This document shows, piece after piece, positions 1-8,276 of a stretch of 64,000 nucleotides of DNA; the first letter of the stretch is position 1, and each line of letters starts with the position of its first letter. The notes beneath the pieces are model-generated. The model saw nothing but the letters and a program-made list of their open reading frames with translations. It searched no databases and was not told the origin of the DNA. A program made the position numbers and the translations under genes. The DNA lies in the NCBI GenBank assembly GCA_025453975.1, contig JALOPI010000001.1:62001-126000 (forward strand). Direction: 5' to 3'. The stretch comes from Syntrophobacteraceae bacterium (GTDB lineage Bacteria > Desulfobacterota > Syntrophobacteria > Syntrophobacterales > Syntrophobacteraceae).

Positions 1-997
1 GTGCCGGCAAGACCCAGCGCATCAAGGAGAGCGTCTCGGCAGGCGTCTCCCCGAACAGCTCCGAGTAAGACTCGGTGAATCGTTCCCGATTCACATAGCC
101 CCACGTCCGGCACAGGGATTCGACGGTGGCTTCATCGGGAGTGGCATCCATGAGATCCTGATGAATGCCGTTGAGGCGCAGGATAGAAAAGTAGGACATG
201 GGAGTGAGTCCGAGGATCTCCGCGAAGGCCCGGCGAAGGGCGCCGTCACCGGCGGAGGTGGCTTGCCTCAGCTCCTGCAGGGTGATGGCGCGTTTGAGGT
301 TCTGGCGCATGTACTCGTCGGCCTTGTACAGCAGCTGAATGCGCTGGAGGGCGGCATGGCTCCCGGCCGCCGGCTCTCCGGGCATCGCGGCGGCCCATGC
401 GGCGAAGAACTCCCGGGTGAGCTGCTTGAGCTCGGAGAGTCCGTCTTCCGCGGCGATACCTGAGAGACTCATGGTCCAGAGCTTCCGAATGCGGCGCGCG
501 AGGGCGACCGCATCGGGCCCAGCCGGCTTGAAGAGCTGGATTCCCTCGAGCCGATGCTCGAATTGATCCGTTTCAGGGCTCTGGCTGGTGGCTGGCAGTT
601 GATTGCGGGGGACGAAAAGGGCAGCCCAACGGGTATCCTGGGCTGTTCGACAGTAGATCCGTGAGCTCTCGGGGGCGAAAGCGCTCCACCCTGGAAGGAT
701 GATCCGCCCGTTGACGGAGCCGTCGCCCCGAGCGTCCAGCAAAAAACCCAGCAGATCGAAGCCACTGGGGCAGGATATTCGAGTGATGAGGGGAGGGCTG
801 GTATCTCCGACGGAAAGCCAGCCGGGTCCCAGGCTGGTCAGGGCGAAGGAGGCCGTGAAGGGTCCGGGGGCCAGCAGTGTGAAGTCGGTTGCTCCCAATG
901 GAAAGGCCTGCTCCAGAACCCCGGGGTTGAAAATGCTCAGAGTGGTCACCCTCGGCGAGGCGGAGTGTCTGTGGGGGATGGATCCCACTGTTGCCAT
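1..997 (-). CDS. AraC-family transcriptional regulator, C-terminus cut by window edge
   Basis: The minus strand is open from an ATG at 995-997 to the left edge, giving 332 codons without a stop. The last ~100 residues read as an AraC/XylS DNA-binding domain: a first helix-turn-helix ending in LRRAFAEILGLTPMSYF and a second one with WGYVNRERFTESYSELFGETP, the usual family signature. The ~230 N-terminal residues are a separate sensing domain that I do not recognise in detail; the overall build resembles the EutR-like regulators, but no ligand can be named. The start is supported by GGGAG eight bases upstream. It is transcribed divergently from the glycosidase gene beginning at 1217, so it may control that gene (inference). 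The true C-terminus lies outside the window. Confidence 0.85.
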   Translation of the reverse strand, partial: MATVGSIPHRHSASPRVTTLSIFNPGVLEQAFPLGATDFTLLAPGPFTASFALTSLGPGWLSVGDTSPPLITRISCPSGFDLLGFLLDARGDGSVNGRIILPGWSAFAPESSRIYCRTAQDTRWAALFVPRNQLPATSQSPETDQFEHRLEGIQLFKPAGPDAVALARRIRKLWTMSLSGIAAEDGLSELKQLTREFFAAWAAAMPGEPAAGSHAALQRIQLLYKADEYMRQNLKRAITLQELRQATSAGDGALRRAFAEILGLTPMSYFSILRLNGIHQDLMDATPDEATVESLCRTWGYVNRERFTESYSELFGETPAETLSLMRWVLPA

Positions 998-1216
998 CGG
1001 GAGTGCTCCCGGAAGGATTGACGGTTCGAAGGCGCGCGGTGGACGAGCCAGGTGATCGATTCTATCGTTTCTCCTTCTCGAAAGGAAGGCCGACTTGGAT
1101 TCATTCCGCAAAATCGCTCGAGTGATCGAGAAATGCGGGGAGGGAGCCTGCCAGGCCGAGCCGAGGCCGTGACGCCCGCCCGCGGATCCTGTTTCCGACC
1201 GTAAAGGAGGGTGCCC
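998..1216. promoter_or_regulatory. Divergent intergenic region with a near-palindrome
   Basis: This spacer separates the divergent AraC-type regulator and GH13 genes and should hold both promoters. I see a near-perfect 14-base palindrome ATCGCTCGAGTGAT at 1113-1126 (two mismatched positions) that could be an operator, but no convincing -35/-10 pair. Confidence 0.3.
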
Positions 1217-2698
1217 ATGGCCGTGACGCGTTACCCATTGTTGTATCAAGTCAACACGAGGTGCCATCTTTGGGAGGTGTCCATGCGCCTGGGCCGGCCC
1301 GCGACCCTGGATGACATATCCGACGACGAGCTGGATGCCTGGAAGGACCGTGGCTTCGACTGGATATGGCTCCTCGGCGTGTGGACAACGGGGGCAGCGG
1401 GTCGGGAGGTCTCCCGCTCCAGTGTCCAATGGCGCCAGGAGCTTCAGCAGGCTCTCCCCGACCTGTCCGAGGCGGACATCACGGGGTCTTGTTTTGCGGT
1501 GGTCGCGTACACGGTCCACGAGGATTTCGGGGGAGACGCGGCCCTGGCCCGGCTTCGGGAGCGCATGGCCAGTCGCGGTCTCAAGCTGCTCCTCGATTTC
1601 GTGCCGAACCACACGGCCCTGGATCATCCCTGGGTGGGGGCCCATCCCGAGTACTACGTTCAGGGCTCCGAGGATGACCTGGCTCGAGCCCCGCAAAACT
1701 ATGCTCGGTTGGGGATTGCCGCGGAAGAGCGGATCCTTGCCCACGGCCGGGATCCGTATTTTCCTGGCTGGCCGGATACCCTACAGCTCGATTATGGCCG
1801 CCCCGAAGTGCGCCTAGTCATGACCGGGGAGCTGCTGAGTGTTGCCCGGCGCTGCGACGGGATCCGGTGCGACATGGCCATGCTGCTCCTGCCCGATGTC
1901 TTCGAGTCGACCTGGGGGCTGCCCTCGGCCCCCTTCTGGCCCGAGGCGATCCAGGCAGTCCGCAGGGAGGTGCCGGACTGCCTCTTCCTGGCCGAAGTCT
2001 ACTGGGACCGCGAGTGGACCCTGCTGCAGCAGGGGTTCGACTTCTGCTACGACAAGACCCTGTACGACCGGCTTCTGGCGGGGCGCGCCAAGGCCGTCCG
2101 CGATCATTTCCTGGCCGATCCGGCCTATCAGAATGGCATGGCCCGCTTTCTGGAAAACCACGATGAGCCCCGGGCCGCTTCTGGCTTTGCCCTCGAAATG
2201 CATCGAGCGGCGGGTGTCCTGACCTATTTCACGCCAGGCCTTCGCTTCTTTCATGAGGGGCAGCTGGAGGGGGCCCGGGTGAAAGTGCCTGTTCATCTGG
2301 GACGACGGCCCCGGGAGCCTGTGAACCGCGAGATCCAAAGCTATTACGCCGGCCTCCTCCGCTGCCTCGGGGATCCCGTTTTTCGCGAGGGAGAGTGGCA
2401 GTTGCTGGCCTGCGTGCCCGCGTGGGAGGGAAACTGGACGTGGGAGAATTTCATCGCCGGCTGGTGGTCGAGCCCCGTGGGGACGCATCGACTGGTCGTG
2501 GTGAACTACGCTTCACACCAGGGGCAGTGTTACGCGCGTATTCCCTACCTCGATCTACCAGGGCGTCTCTGGCGCCTGGAGGATGTGATGGGGCAGGCGG
2601 TTTTTGACAGGGAGAGTGAGCGTCTCCTGTCGACGGGACTCTACCTGGACATGCCGGCCTGGGGCTATCACGTGCTGAGCCTCGATGTCCTGCTCTGA
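1217..2698 (+). CDS. GH13 alpha-amylase-family glycosidase
   Basis: A 493-residue protein of the alpha-amylase (GH13) family, expected to hydrolyse or transfer alpha-glucosyl units. The TIM-barrel motifs are in order: LLLDFVPNHTA (region I, ~residue 130), GIRCDMAM with the nucleophile Asp (region II, ~residue 218), LFLAEVYW with the acid/base Glu (region III, ~residue 258), and FLENHDEPR with the transition-state Asp (region IV, ~residue 312). No signal peptide is visible, so it is probably cytoplasmic. The ATG at 1217 lies six bases after AAAGGAGG; an in-frame GTG at 1211 directly abuts that Shine-Dalgarno and is less likely. Substrate specificity cannot be read. It is divergent from the AraC-type regulator. 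Confidence 0.93.
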   Translation: MAVTRYPLLYQVNTRCHLWEVSMRLGRPATLDDISDDELDAWKDRGFDWIWLLGVWTTGAAGREVSRSSVQWRQELQQALPDLSEADITGSCFAVVAYTVHEDFGGDAALARLRERMASRGLKLLLDFVPNHTALDHPWVGAHPEYYVQGSEDDLARAPQNYARLGIAAEERILAHGRDPYFPGWPDTLQLDYGRPEVRLVMTGELLSVARRCDGIRCDMAMLLLPDVFESTWGLPSAPFWPEAIQAVRREVPDCLFLAEVYWDREWTLLQQGFDFCYDKTLYDRLLAGRAKAVRDHFLADPAYQNGMARFLENHDEPRAASGFALEMHRAAGVLTYFTPGLRFFHEGQLEGARVKVPVHLGRRPREPVNREIQSYYAGLLRCLGDPVFREGEWQLLACVPAWEGNWTWENFIAGWWSSPVGTHRLVVVNYASHQGQCYARIPYLDLPGRLWRLEDVMGQAVFDRESERLLSTGLYLDMPAWGYHVLSLDVLL

Positions 2699-2806
2699 GA
2701 GCCCGTCTGGGAATGGCAGGCCGAAAGGAGGAGCCGGAGCGGGCCGGGGCTTGCGAGGCTTATCCCCACATGCGGCGGGGCAGGGCGAGCCATTCCCATA
2801 CGGGCT

Positions 2807-3436
2807 CTACGGCTGGAATTCCTGGTAGCCGGCTTCCCGGGTCAACGTCGCGAAAAAAAAGGGCGGCCCCACCACATCCTCCGTGCTGGCCATCTTCTGG
2901 AGAAAATCCCGACTCATCCTCAGGACTTCATCCAGGGGCCCCGTCTGGGAGAGAGCCCTGGAAAGGCGAATCTCCATGCCCAGGTTGCGGGGCATCACGA
3001 TGACGTTGCCCACCTCCATTCGCCGAAGGGGGGGCACACCCTCCTCGCTGCCGAGGAGGATGAGGCGGTAGCCCGGTGGAGGCAGCTCGGTGAACACGCC
3101 GGCCAGGATGAAGTAAATGCGCCTGAGCCCTTCTCGGGCCTCTCCGTGCTGCTCCAGGTGCTGAGCGTAGCCCTGGCTCAGGTAATCCAGCGAGAAGGCC
3201 ACCAGTTCATCCAGGCTCAGCAGACCTTCTCGTCGAATGAGCTGATGACGGAGGGCCAGGGAGAGCGGGACGCTCACTCCTAATCCACCGCTCAGGATGG
3301 CCATGCGCTTTCCAATGGGGTGAAGCTTCTCGACGTTCAGGAACTGTTGCTCGCCGGTCTCGGTGTAGAGGGTGGCTCGGCTGTCCGTGGCCAGGATGAT
3401 GCCGTTCTCGTTGAAGCCCGCCAGAGCTTGGGTCAT
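2807..3436 (-). CDS. Proteasome-type Ntn hydrolase family protein
   Basis: A 209-residue protein with the N-terminal pattern of proteasome beta/HslV subunits. Starting at the ATG at 3436, Met removal would expose Thr1 of TQALAGFNENGIILATDSRA; Asp17 falls at the family catalytic position, and a Lys (KLHPIGKRMAILSGG) sits 14 residues before a conserved Gly, as Lys33 does in 20S beta subunits, with a three-residue insertion before it. This supports a self-processed Ntn hydrolase without a propeptide. The longer frame up to 3571 is low-complexity Pro/Arg-rich and would bury the Thr, so I reject that start. There is no ATPase partner (HslU or ARC type) next to it. Actual peptidase activity is inference. 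Confidence 0.72.
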   Translation of the reverse strand: MTQALAGFNENGIILATDSRATLYTETGEQQFLNVEKLHPIGKRMAILSGGLGVSVPLSLALRHQLIRREGLLSLDELVAFSLDYLSQGYAQHLEQHGEAREGLRRIYFILAGVFTELPPPGYRLILLGSEEGVPPLRRMEVGNVIVMPRNLGMEIRLSRALSQTGPLDEVLRMSRDFLQKMASTEDVVGPPFFFATLTREAGYQEFQP

Positions 3437-3611
3437 GGGGTGAGGCCTTGTGAGATTGGAGGGAGGGATCGGAGTTGGGGTGTGGATGGGATCTGGCTGC
3501 ATGCCGGATACGGGAAGGTCAGCCGCGCGTGCTCTCGCAAGGGCGGTGCCCCTCCCCGTCCGCCAGGCCATTTCCCACGTCCCGGCTCACCCCAGGATGC
3601 TGTCCAGGAAC

Positions 3612-3703
3612 TGTCATTTGGAGTCATGGCGAGAAATCTCGACTTTCGTGATCACTGGACGCTTCGAGATTTCTCTCTTGGCTGCGCTCCGTTCGAAATG
3701 ACA
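3612..3703. repeat. Dispersed intergenic inverted-repeat element, copy 1
   Basis: This copy is bounded by TGTCATTT (3612-3619) and its complement AAATGACA (3696-3703), with internal arms GAGAAATCTCGA and TCGAGATTTCTC. It shares the phrases GTCATTT, CATGGCGAGAAATC and GCTCCGTTCGAAATGACA with the element near 55.1 kb. Sequence outside the left end (GCTGTCC, AGGAAC) also matches copy 2, but the outer right arm is missing. It is non-coding and lies between the Ntn hydrolase and the lipoprotein gene. Confidence 0.85.
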
Positions 3704-3725
3704 AATGGAAATATATGGTCAGCCA

Positions 3726-4406
3726 TCAGTTCGCGGGGGAGTCCACCTTCTGAATCCGGAAGGCATACCCGGAATCCGAGGCGATGCGCGCCACCCTGAA
3801 ATAGGCGTCCTTCTGGCTCATCTGCCCGTTGGCTTCCACCAGACCCTTCATGGCGTAGGTGCCTTCCCGGAGATCCCTGGGGAAGGTGACTTCCTGCTCG
3901 GTGAGATAAGTCCCCGGTGCCCGGTCCACCGTCTTCGGGCCGATCTCCTTGAGCATTTCCTGGCCGCTGATGATCTGCCGACGCTCGGTGACGGGAATGG
4001 GTCTACTGGCATTGGGCTCCAGCACGACGTAGGTCATCACCAGCCTGGACGGCCTGCCTGGGACGATGATCTCGGGCTCGACGCGGACGTCCTCCAAATG
4101 AAGCATGGATCCCTGGGACGGTCGATAATTGTACATCCTGGCCGTTTCCATGGCATTGCGCTCCTGGCGGTCCCTGTAGTTCCCGATCATGGCTCCCACC
4201 ATGGCTCCGGCGGCCGCACCGACGGCCATGCCGATGACGGTGCCCTTGGTGTCGCCCCCGATGATCTGGCCCATCAACGCCCCCATGCCCGCACCGGCCA
4301 GCGCGCCGTAGCCCGCTCCCTTTTCGGTGTTGGTGGACTGGGGTGCGCATCCAATGAGAAAGACGACGAGGGTCACGACAAGCACTCCGGATACCGAACG
4401 TTTCAT
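3726..4406 (-). CDS. Glycine-zipper lipoprotein
   Basis: A 226-residue predicted lipoprotein. The N-terminus MKRSVSGVLVVTLVVFLIGC ends in a lipobox-like FLIGC, with Cys20 as the likely lipidated residue. Residues ~30-75 are a glycine-zipper segment (GAGYGALAGAGMGALMG, then GMAVGAAAGAMVGAMIG) as in OmpA/SlyB/YMGG-like membrane proteins. The C-terminal ~120 residues look like a beta-rich domain of unknown role. The ATG at 4406 follows AAGGAG by seven bases; the open frame reaches 4616 but lacks typical coding features there. It is 52 bp downstream of the PEGA-kinase gene on the same strand and may be cotranscribed and functionally linked at the envelope (inference). Confidence 0.85.
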   Translation of the reverse strand: MKRSVSGVLVVTLVVFLIGCAPQSTNTEKGAGYGALAGAGMGALMGQIIGGDTKGTVIGMAVGAAAGAMVGAMIGNYRDRQERNAMETARMYNYRPSQGSMLHLEDVRVEPEIIVPGRPSRLVMTYVVLEPNASRPIPVTERRQIISGQEMLKEIGPKTVDRAPGTYLTEQEVTFPRDLREGTYAMKGLVEANGQMSQKDAYFRVARIASDSGYAFRIQKVDSPAN

Positions 4407-4458
4407 GGCTGGGCTCCTTGTTGAAGGTTGCAAGGGTCTCGGTGCAGCGGACAATGCA

Positions 4459-6729
4459 TCATTCATGGATCCTTCGATCCCGGTAGGCCCCGACCCCCCA
4501 GTCGTTGGGCGCGGGCTGCTCCGGAGGGGGCGTGCGCGGGGTGGAAGGCCGGCGGGCCGGTTCCTGGGAAGCCGTCTTCGACCTGGTGCGAGCTTCTTCC
4601 CGAGTGAGCATGGCATTGAGAGGGTATTCCCGGGCTTCGACCAGCTGGACTCTCGTCTCCCAGTCCTGGTAGCTCTTGAGCTTCAGCCGCACCTTGTAGG
4701 CGCCCGGCGGCAGCATGAGCTTGACGGGGGTCTTTCCCCGGGCCGTCCCATCCACGAATACACTGGCGTTGGAAGGGGTTGATGTGATGGCCAGGGTGGA
4801 TTCCCCCGGCAGCGGCATGAGATCCACCCGGACGGGGTATTCCTTCCCCGCCTCGATCCGGAAGCGCTGCTGCCAATCCTCGTGCCCTTGAAGCTTCAGC
4901 TTCACCATATGATCACCGGGCTGAATCCTCAATTCAAAAGGCGTGACACCCCGGCGCTCTCCGTTGAAAAAAACCTCGGCCCCCTCGGGATGGGTGAGGA
5001 TCATGAGCTTCCCGTCCCGGACCGTCGGCTGGAGTCGGACGAAGAGGGGGTATTTCCTGAGCTCCTTCAGATCCACCTCCTCGGACCAGTCCACGTGCCC
5101 TTCGAGCCTGGCGGTCAGTCGATATCGGCCAGTGGGCAGCGCGATCTCGGCCGGAGTCCTCCCCTTAACCTCTCCATCCACCAGGATCTCCGCTCCACCG
5201 GGCTCGGTCTCCATCTTGAGCACCGCCGTCTGAACCGCGGCGACGGGCTTGAGCTCGGCCTTGAAGACAGCCTCCGTTTCCGCGCTCACCTGGATATCGC
5301 CCGCCCAGTCTTCATGATTCTCCAGGGTCAGCACCAGCCGATGCGCCCCCGGAGGCAGCTCCAGAGTCAATGGCGTTTTGCCCCTCGCAGCCCCTTCAAT
5401 GACCACGAGCGCATCGGGGGGCGTGCTCTCCACCTTCACCGTCGCCAGGGCGGCCTTCCGATGGAGCTGAATCATCAGGGGAACAGCCACGGGCTCGGTC
5501 AGCTCCAGCTCACTGCTCCACTCCTCGAAGCCAGGCGCCACGGCCTTCACGGAATACCGGCCCAGACCCAGCCGCACCTGCAGTGGAGTTATTCCCTTGA
5601 GGGTCCCGTCGATCCAGAGCTCGGCGCCATCGGGGAGGCTTTGGGCCTCCAGCGTGGCGACCCGCCGTGGCGCCGACGGGTCCGCGTCGGGCTTGCCCAG
5701 CCAGTCCATGACCCGCCGAGGCCCACCCGGGACCAGGAACGGAACGGATGCGGCCACGGTGATCGTGAGCACAAGGGCGAGGAGGATGGGGCGGGGCCGC
5801 GACGGAGCGATCGGGGGCGGCTCCGGAGCAGGGGATCGAGTAGCAGCCGTTGCCAGCGGCTCTGTCGTGGCGGGGGACGGCGCCGGGGCCACGAGGGGAG
5901 CCAAGATGACGGTCTCGGTCTCCCTGCACTGCCGAAGTGCTTCCGCCAGAGCTTCTCCCGACGGGTACCGGTCGCGGGGATCCTTGGCCAGGCACCGCAT
6001 GATCACCCTGGAAAGTCCCGGGTCCAGGGAGGGGTTCAATGTCGCGGGCTCGGGGGGGGATGTGTTGGAGATCTCGTTGAAAACGGTTGCCAGGGATTGC
6101 GCCCGACCTCCGAAGGGCCTCTTTCCGGTGCTCAGCTCATACAGAATGACGCCGAGGGAGAAGAGGTCCGATCGCCCGTCGATGCTCCTGCCGAGAATCT
6201 GCTCCGGCGACATGTAGGCGGGGGTGCCCAGGATCTCCCCCTCCTGGGTCTGGAGCGTGGCCCCGGGGTCCTCGATGCGGGCGATGCCGAAATCGGTGAT
6301 CTTGATGCGTCCCCTGGACTGAACCAGAATGTTGCTCGGCTTGATGTCCCGGTGGATGACGCCCTTGCCGTGAGCATAATCCAGCGTCTCGGCCATCTGG
6401 ATGCCCAGATCGAGGACTTCATCCAGGCTGAAGGTCTTTTCCTCGATGACCTGGCTGAGCGGCCGGCCTTCGAGGAACTCCATGGCGATGTAAATCGTTC
6501 CGTTATCTTCCCCCACATCGTACACGGTGACGATGCCGGGATGGGACAGCCTGCCGATGGCTCTGGCTTCCTTGAGGAACCTTTTGACGAAGGCGTCGCT
6601 GGCATGACGGTCCTGGCGCAGGACCTTCAGGGCCACCGTGCGGTCGATCTGTGGATCGTGGGCCTCGTGTACGATTCCCATGGAGCCTCGTCCCAGCTCC
6701 CTCAAGGTATCATAGCGGCCATATTTCAT
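4459..6729 (-). CDS. Membrane Ser/Thr protein kinase with five PEGA repeats
   Basis: A 756-residue eukaryotic-type kinase. Residues ~1-270 hold the kinase domain: glycine loop LGRGSMGIV, VALKV Lys35, catalytic HRDIKPSN (Asp128), DFG at 146-148 and a GTPAYMSPEQ activation segment, so all catalytic residues are present. A Pro/Ala-rich linker leads to one transmembrane helix at ~313-333. The remainder is five tandem ~68-residue PEGA domains, recognisable by repeated G-A-x-[VI]-x-[VI]-[DN]-G, G-x-TP and (H/Y)xDW phrases. By analogy to PknB-type kinases, the repeats would be an extracytoplasmic sensing or anchoring stalk. The glycine-zipper lipoprotein follows directly. Ligand and substrates are unknown. 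Confidence 0.95.
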   Translation of the reverse strand: MKYGRYDTLRELGRGSMGIVHEAHDPQIDRTVALKVLRQDRHASDAFVKRFLKEARAIGRLSHPGIVTVYDVGEDNGTIYIAMEFLEGRPLSQVIEEKTFSLDEVLDLGIQMAETLDYAHGKGVIHRDIKPSNILVQSRGRIKITDFGIARIEDPGATLQTQEGEILGTPAYMSPEQILGRSIDGRSDLFSLGVILYELSTGKRPFGGRAQSLATVFNEISNTSPPEPATLNPSLDPGLSRVIMRCLAKDPRDRYPSGEALAEALRQCRETETVILAPLVAPAPSPATTEPLATAATRSPAPEPPPIAPSRPRPILLALVLTITVAASVPFLVPGGPRRVMDWLGKPDADPSAPRRVATLEAQSLPDGAELWIDGTLKGITPLQVRLGLGRYSVKAVAPGFEEWSSELELTEPVAVPLMIQLHRKAALATVKVESTPPDALVVIEGAARGKTPLTLELPPGAHRLVLTLENHEDWAGDIQVSAETEAVFKAELKPVAAVQTAVLKMETEPGGAEILVDGEVKGRTPAEIALPTGRYRLTARLEGHVDWSEEVDLKELRKYPLFVRLQPTVRDGKLMILTHPEGAEVFFNGERRGVTPFELRIQPGDHMVKLKLQGHEDWQQRFRIEAGKEYPVRVDLMPLPGESTLAITSTPSNASVFVDGTARGKTPVKLMLPPGAYKVRLKLKSYQDWETRVQLVEAREYPLNAMLTREEARTRSKTASQEPARRPSTPRTPPPEQPAPNDWGVGAYRDRRIHE

Positions 6730-6948
6730 AAGGCTTCAGCTTTCTGTCATGAAGAGCACTGGCCCGACGGGCCCCTGGAGAAGCCACCCGCGGGCCGCCT
6801 GGATCCCCTCCTGGGGGCGGTCTGAAAAGAAAAACTTTTACAAAGTAATCTCAATGAGTTATCTAACACCTGAAGCGTCGCGGAATCAAGGGGAATCCCC
6901 AAGGGGGGACAGCTCCAATAGCCAGATCGTCTGAATACCCTGTGCGAC

Positions 6949-7626
6949 ATGAAACGTAAAACGAAAATGCTCATTCTAGGGGCGGTTTTCATGCCGCTGG
7001 CGGCGGTTCTGGCAGCGGGAATCGTGGTGAAATCCGCCGCCCGCGGTCGAACCTATGATGATGTGGACGCCATCCCGCACCGTAAGGTGGGGCTGGTCCT
7101 CGGGACCTCCAGGCGTACGGCCGAGGGCGGTCCCAATCCGTTCTTCGTGAATCGAATGGAGGCCGCGGCAGAGCTCCTCACGGCGGGAAAGGTCGACTAC
7201 CTGCTGGTCAGTGGCGACAACCGTACCCTGCGCTACAATGAGACCCGGGACATGCGAAAGGCCCTCTTGAAGCTCGGAGTGCCCGCGAACCGCGTCTACT
7301 GCGATTATGCCGGCTTCCGGACACTGGATTCCATTGTCCGTGCCCTCAGGGTCTTCGGCCAGGCATCCCTCACCATCGTTTCTCAGAGGTTCCACAACGA
7401 GCGAGCCATATTCATCGCCCTGCACAAGGGCATCGATGCCATCGGCTTCAACGCCCGCGAGGTCGGCAGCGCGGACACCCTCCTCACGGGATGGCGAGAG
7501 CAGCTGGCGCGGGTGAAGACCATCCTGGACGTCTATCTTCTGGATACTCCGCCCCGGTTCCTCGGGGACAAGATCAGGATTGACGGCACACCTCAAACCT
7601 CGGATCCGCGGAGCTCCGCGTCCTGA
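6949..7626 (+). CDS. sanA: SanA/YdcF-like DUF218 membrane protein
   Basis: A 225-residue protein with one N-terminal membrane anchor (residues ~7-27), followed by a DUF218 domain: VGLVLGTSRRTAEGGPNPFF near residue 46, then YLLVSGDN, and a late SQRFHNERAIFIA segment. This matches the SanA family, envelope proteins linked to vancomycin resistance at high temperature in enterobacteria; the biochemical reaction is not settled. The ATG at 6949 is the only good start. It is divergent from the kinase gene (219-bp spacer) and converges on the heat-shock pair across a strong hairpin. Confidence 0.88.
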   Translation: MKRKTKMLILGAVFMPLAAVLAAGIVVKSAARGRTYDDVDAIPHRKVGLVLGTSRRTAEGGPNPFFVNRMEAAAELLTAGKVDYLLVSGDNRTLRYNETRDMRKALLKLGVPANRVYCDYAGFRTLDSIVRALRVFGQASLTIVSQRFHNERAIFIALHKGIDAIGFNAREVGSADTLLTGWREQLARVKTILDVYLLDTPPRFLGDKIRIDGTPQTSDPRSSAS

Positions 7627-7763
7627 GCTTGAGCCTGGCCACCGAAAGTCTGACGTTGCAACCTGCCCGTGTCGGTCATCACGGTGGGCTGTCGTCGAGA
7701 GGTGATGAGAAGGGAGTGTCTTCGAAGTGAGCGTGTCGAGGAGCGCTGAATGTTTGGGGGGCT

Positions 7764-7795
7764 CATCCGCCGGCTGATTCGTCAGCCGGCGGATG
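7764..7795. terminator. 14-bp perfect hairpin with TTCG loop between convergent genes
   Basis: Arms CATCCGCCGGCTGA (7764-7777) and TCAGCCGGCGGATG (7782-7795) are exactly complementary around a TTCG tetraloop. It lies between sanA (+) and the second hsp20 gene (-), so it can serve both strands as a terminator. Neither side has a clear T-tract. Confidence 0.65.
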
Positions 7796-7816
7796 CATCC
7801 CATGCCCGACTCCAGA

Positions 7817-8215
7817 TCATGACGCCTTCACGGAGATCTTGCGAGGCTTGCTCACATCAGTCTTGGGCAGGGTGAGCGTCAGCACGCCGTTTTTCATGGC
7901 GGCTTCGATTTTGGACTGGTCAATGGTACGACCCAGGGTGAACTGGCGCGAATAATCCCCCACGCCGTACTCCTGCACGTGGGCTCGGCCCTTGGCTTCC
8001 TCGAGGGACACGGTACCCCGAAGGGTCAGGGTATTGTCGTGGACATCTAAGGTGACGTTGTCGGGCGAGACCCCCGGCATATCCGCCACGACGACCAGGG
8101 CGTCCTGAGATTCATAAATGTCCACCGCGGGAACATAGACGGGAACATTTCGGGTGCTCTCGGCTTCGGTCGTGACTTCCACTTTTTCTCTGGCCTGAAG
8201 ATCCTTATCCGTCAT
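7817..8215 (-). CDS. Small heat-shock protein, Hsp20/alpha-crystallin family
   Basis: A 132-residue small heat-shock protein, an ATP-independent holdase. The alpha-crystallin domain covers ~residues 28-128: VDIYESQDALVVVADMPGV, a central DNTLTLRG, and the terminal AAMKNGVLTLTLPK, which is the conserved A-x-x-x-NGVL-x-[LI] motif. The tail KPRKISVKAS has the I-x-V oligomerisation motif. It lies 61 bp downstream of a second hsp20 gene on the same strand; the two paralogues probably form one operon and may co-assemble. Confidence 0.95.
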   Translation of the reverse strand: MTDKDLQAREKVEVTTEAESTRNVPVYVPAVDIYESQDALVVVADMPGVSPDNVTLDVHDNTLTLRGTVSLEEAKGRAHVQEYGVGDYSRQFTLGRTIDQSKIEAAMKNGVLTLTLPKTDVSKPRKISVKAS

Positions 8216-8276
8216 CGCTTGACCCTCCTTGTATCTCGAAGTGTCGGTTCAGCCCCACACCCCCGCCTTGGCGGGG

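Noticed and set aside
2760-2771. TTATCCCCACA as a DnaA box
   Set aside because: It has an extra C compared with the 9-mer consensus, is single, and is far from the DnaA-like gene.
4882-6825. Plus-strand open frame of 647 codons
   Set aside because: Opposite strand of the PEGA-repeat kinase, with no recognisable motifs; a GC-rich shadow.
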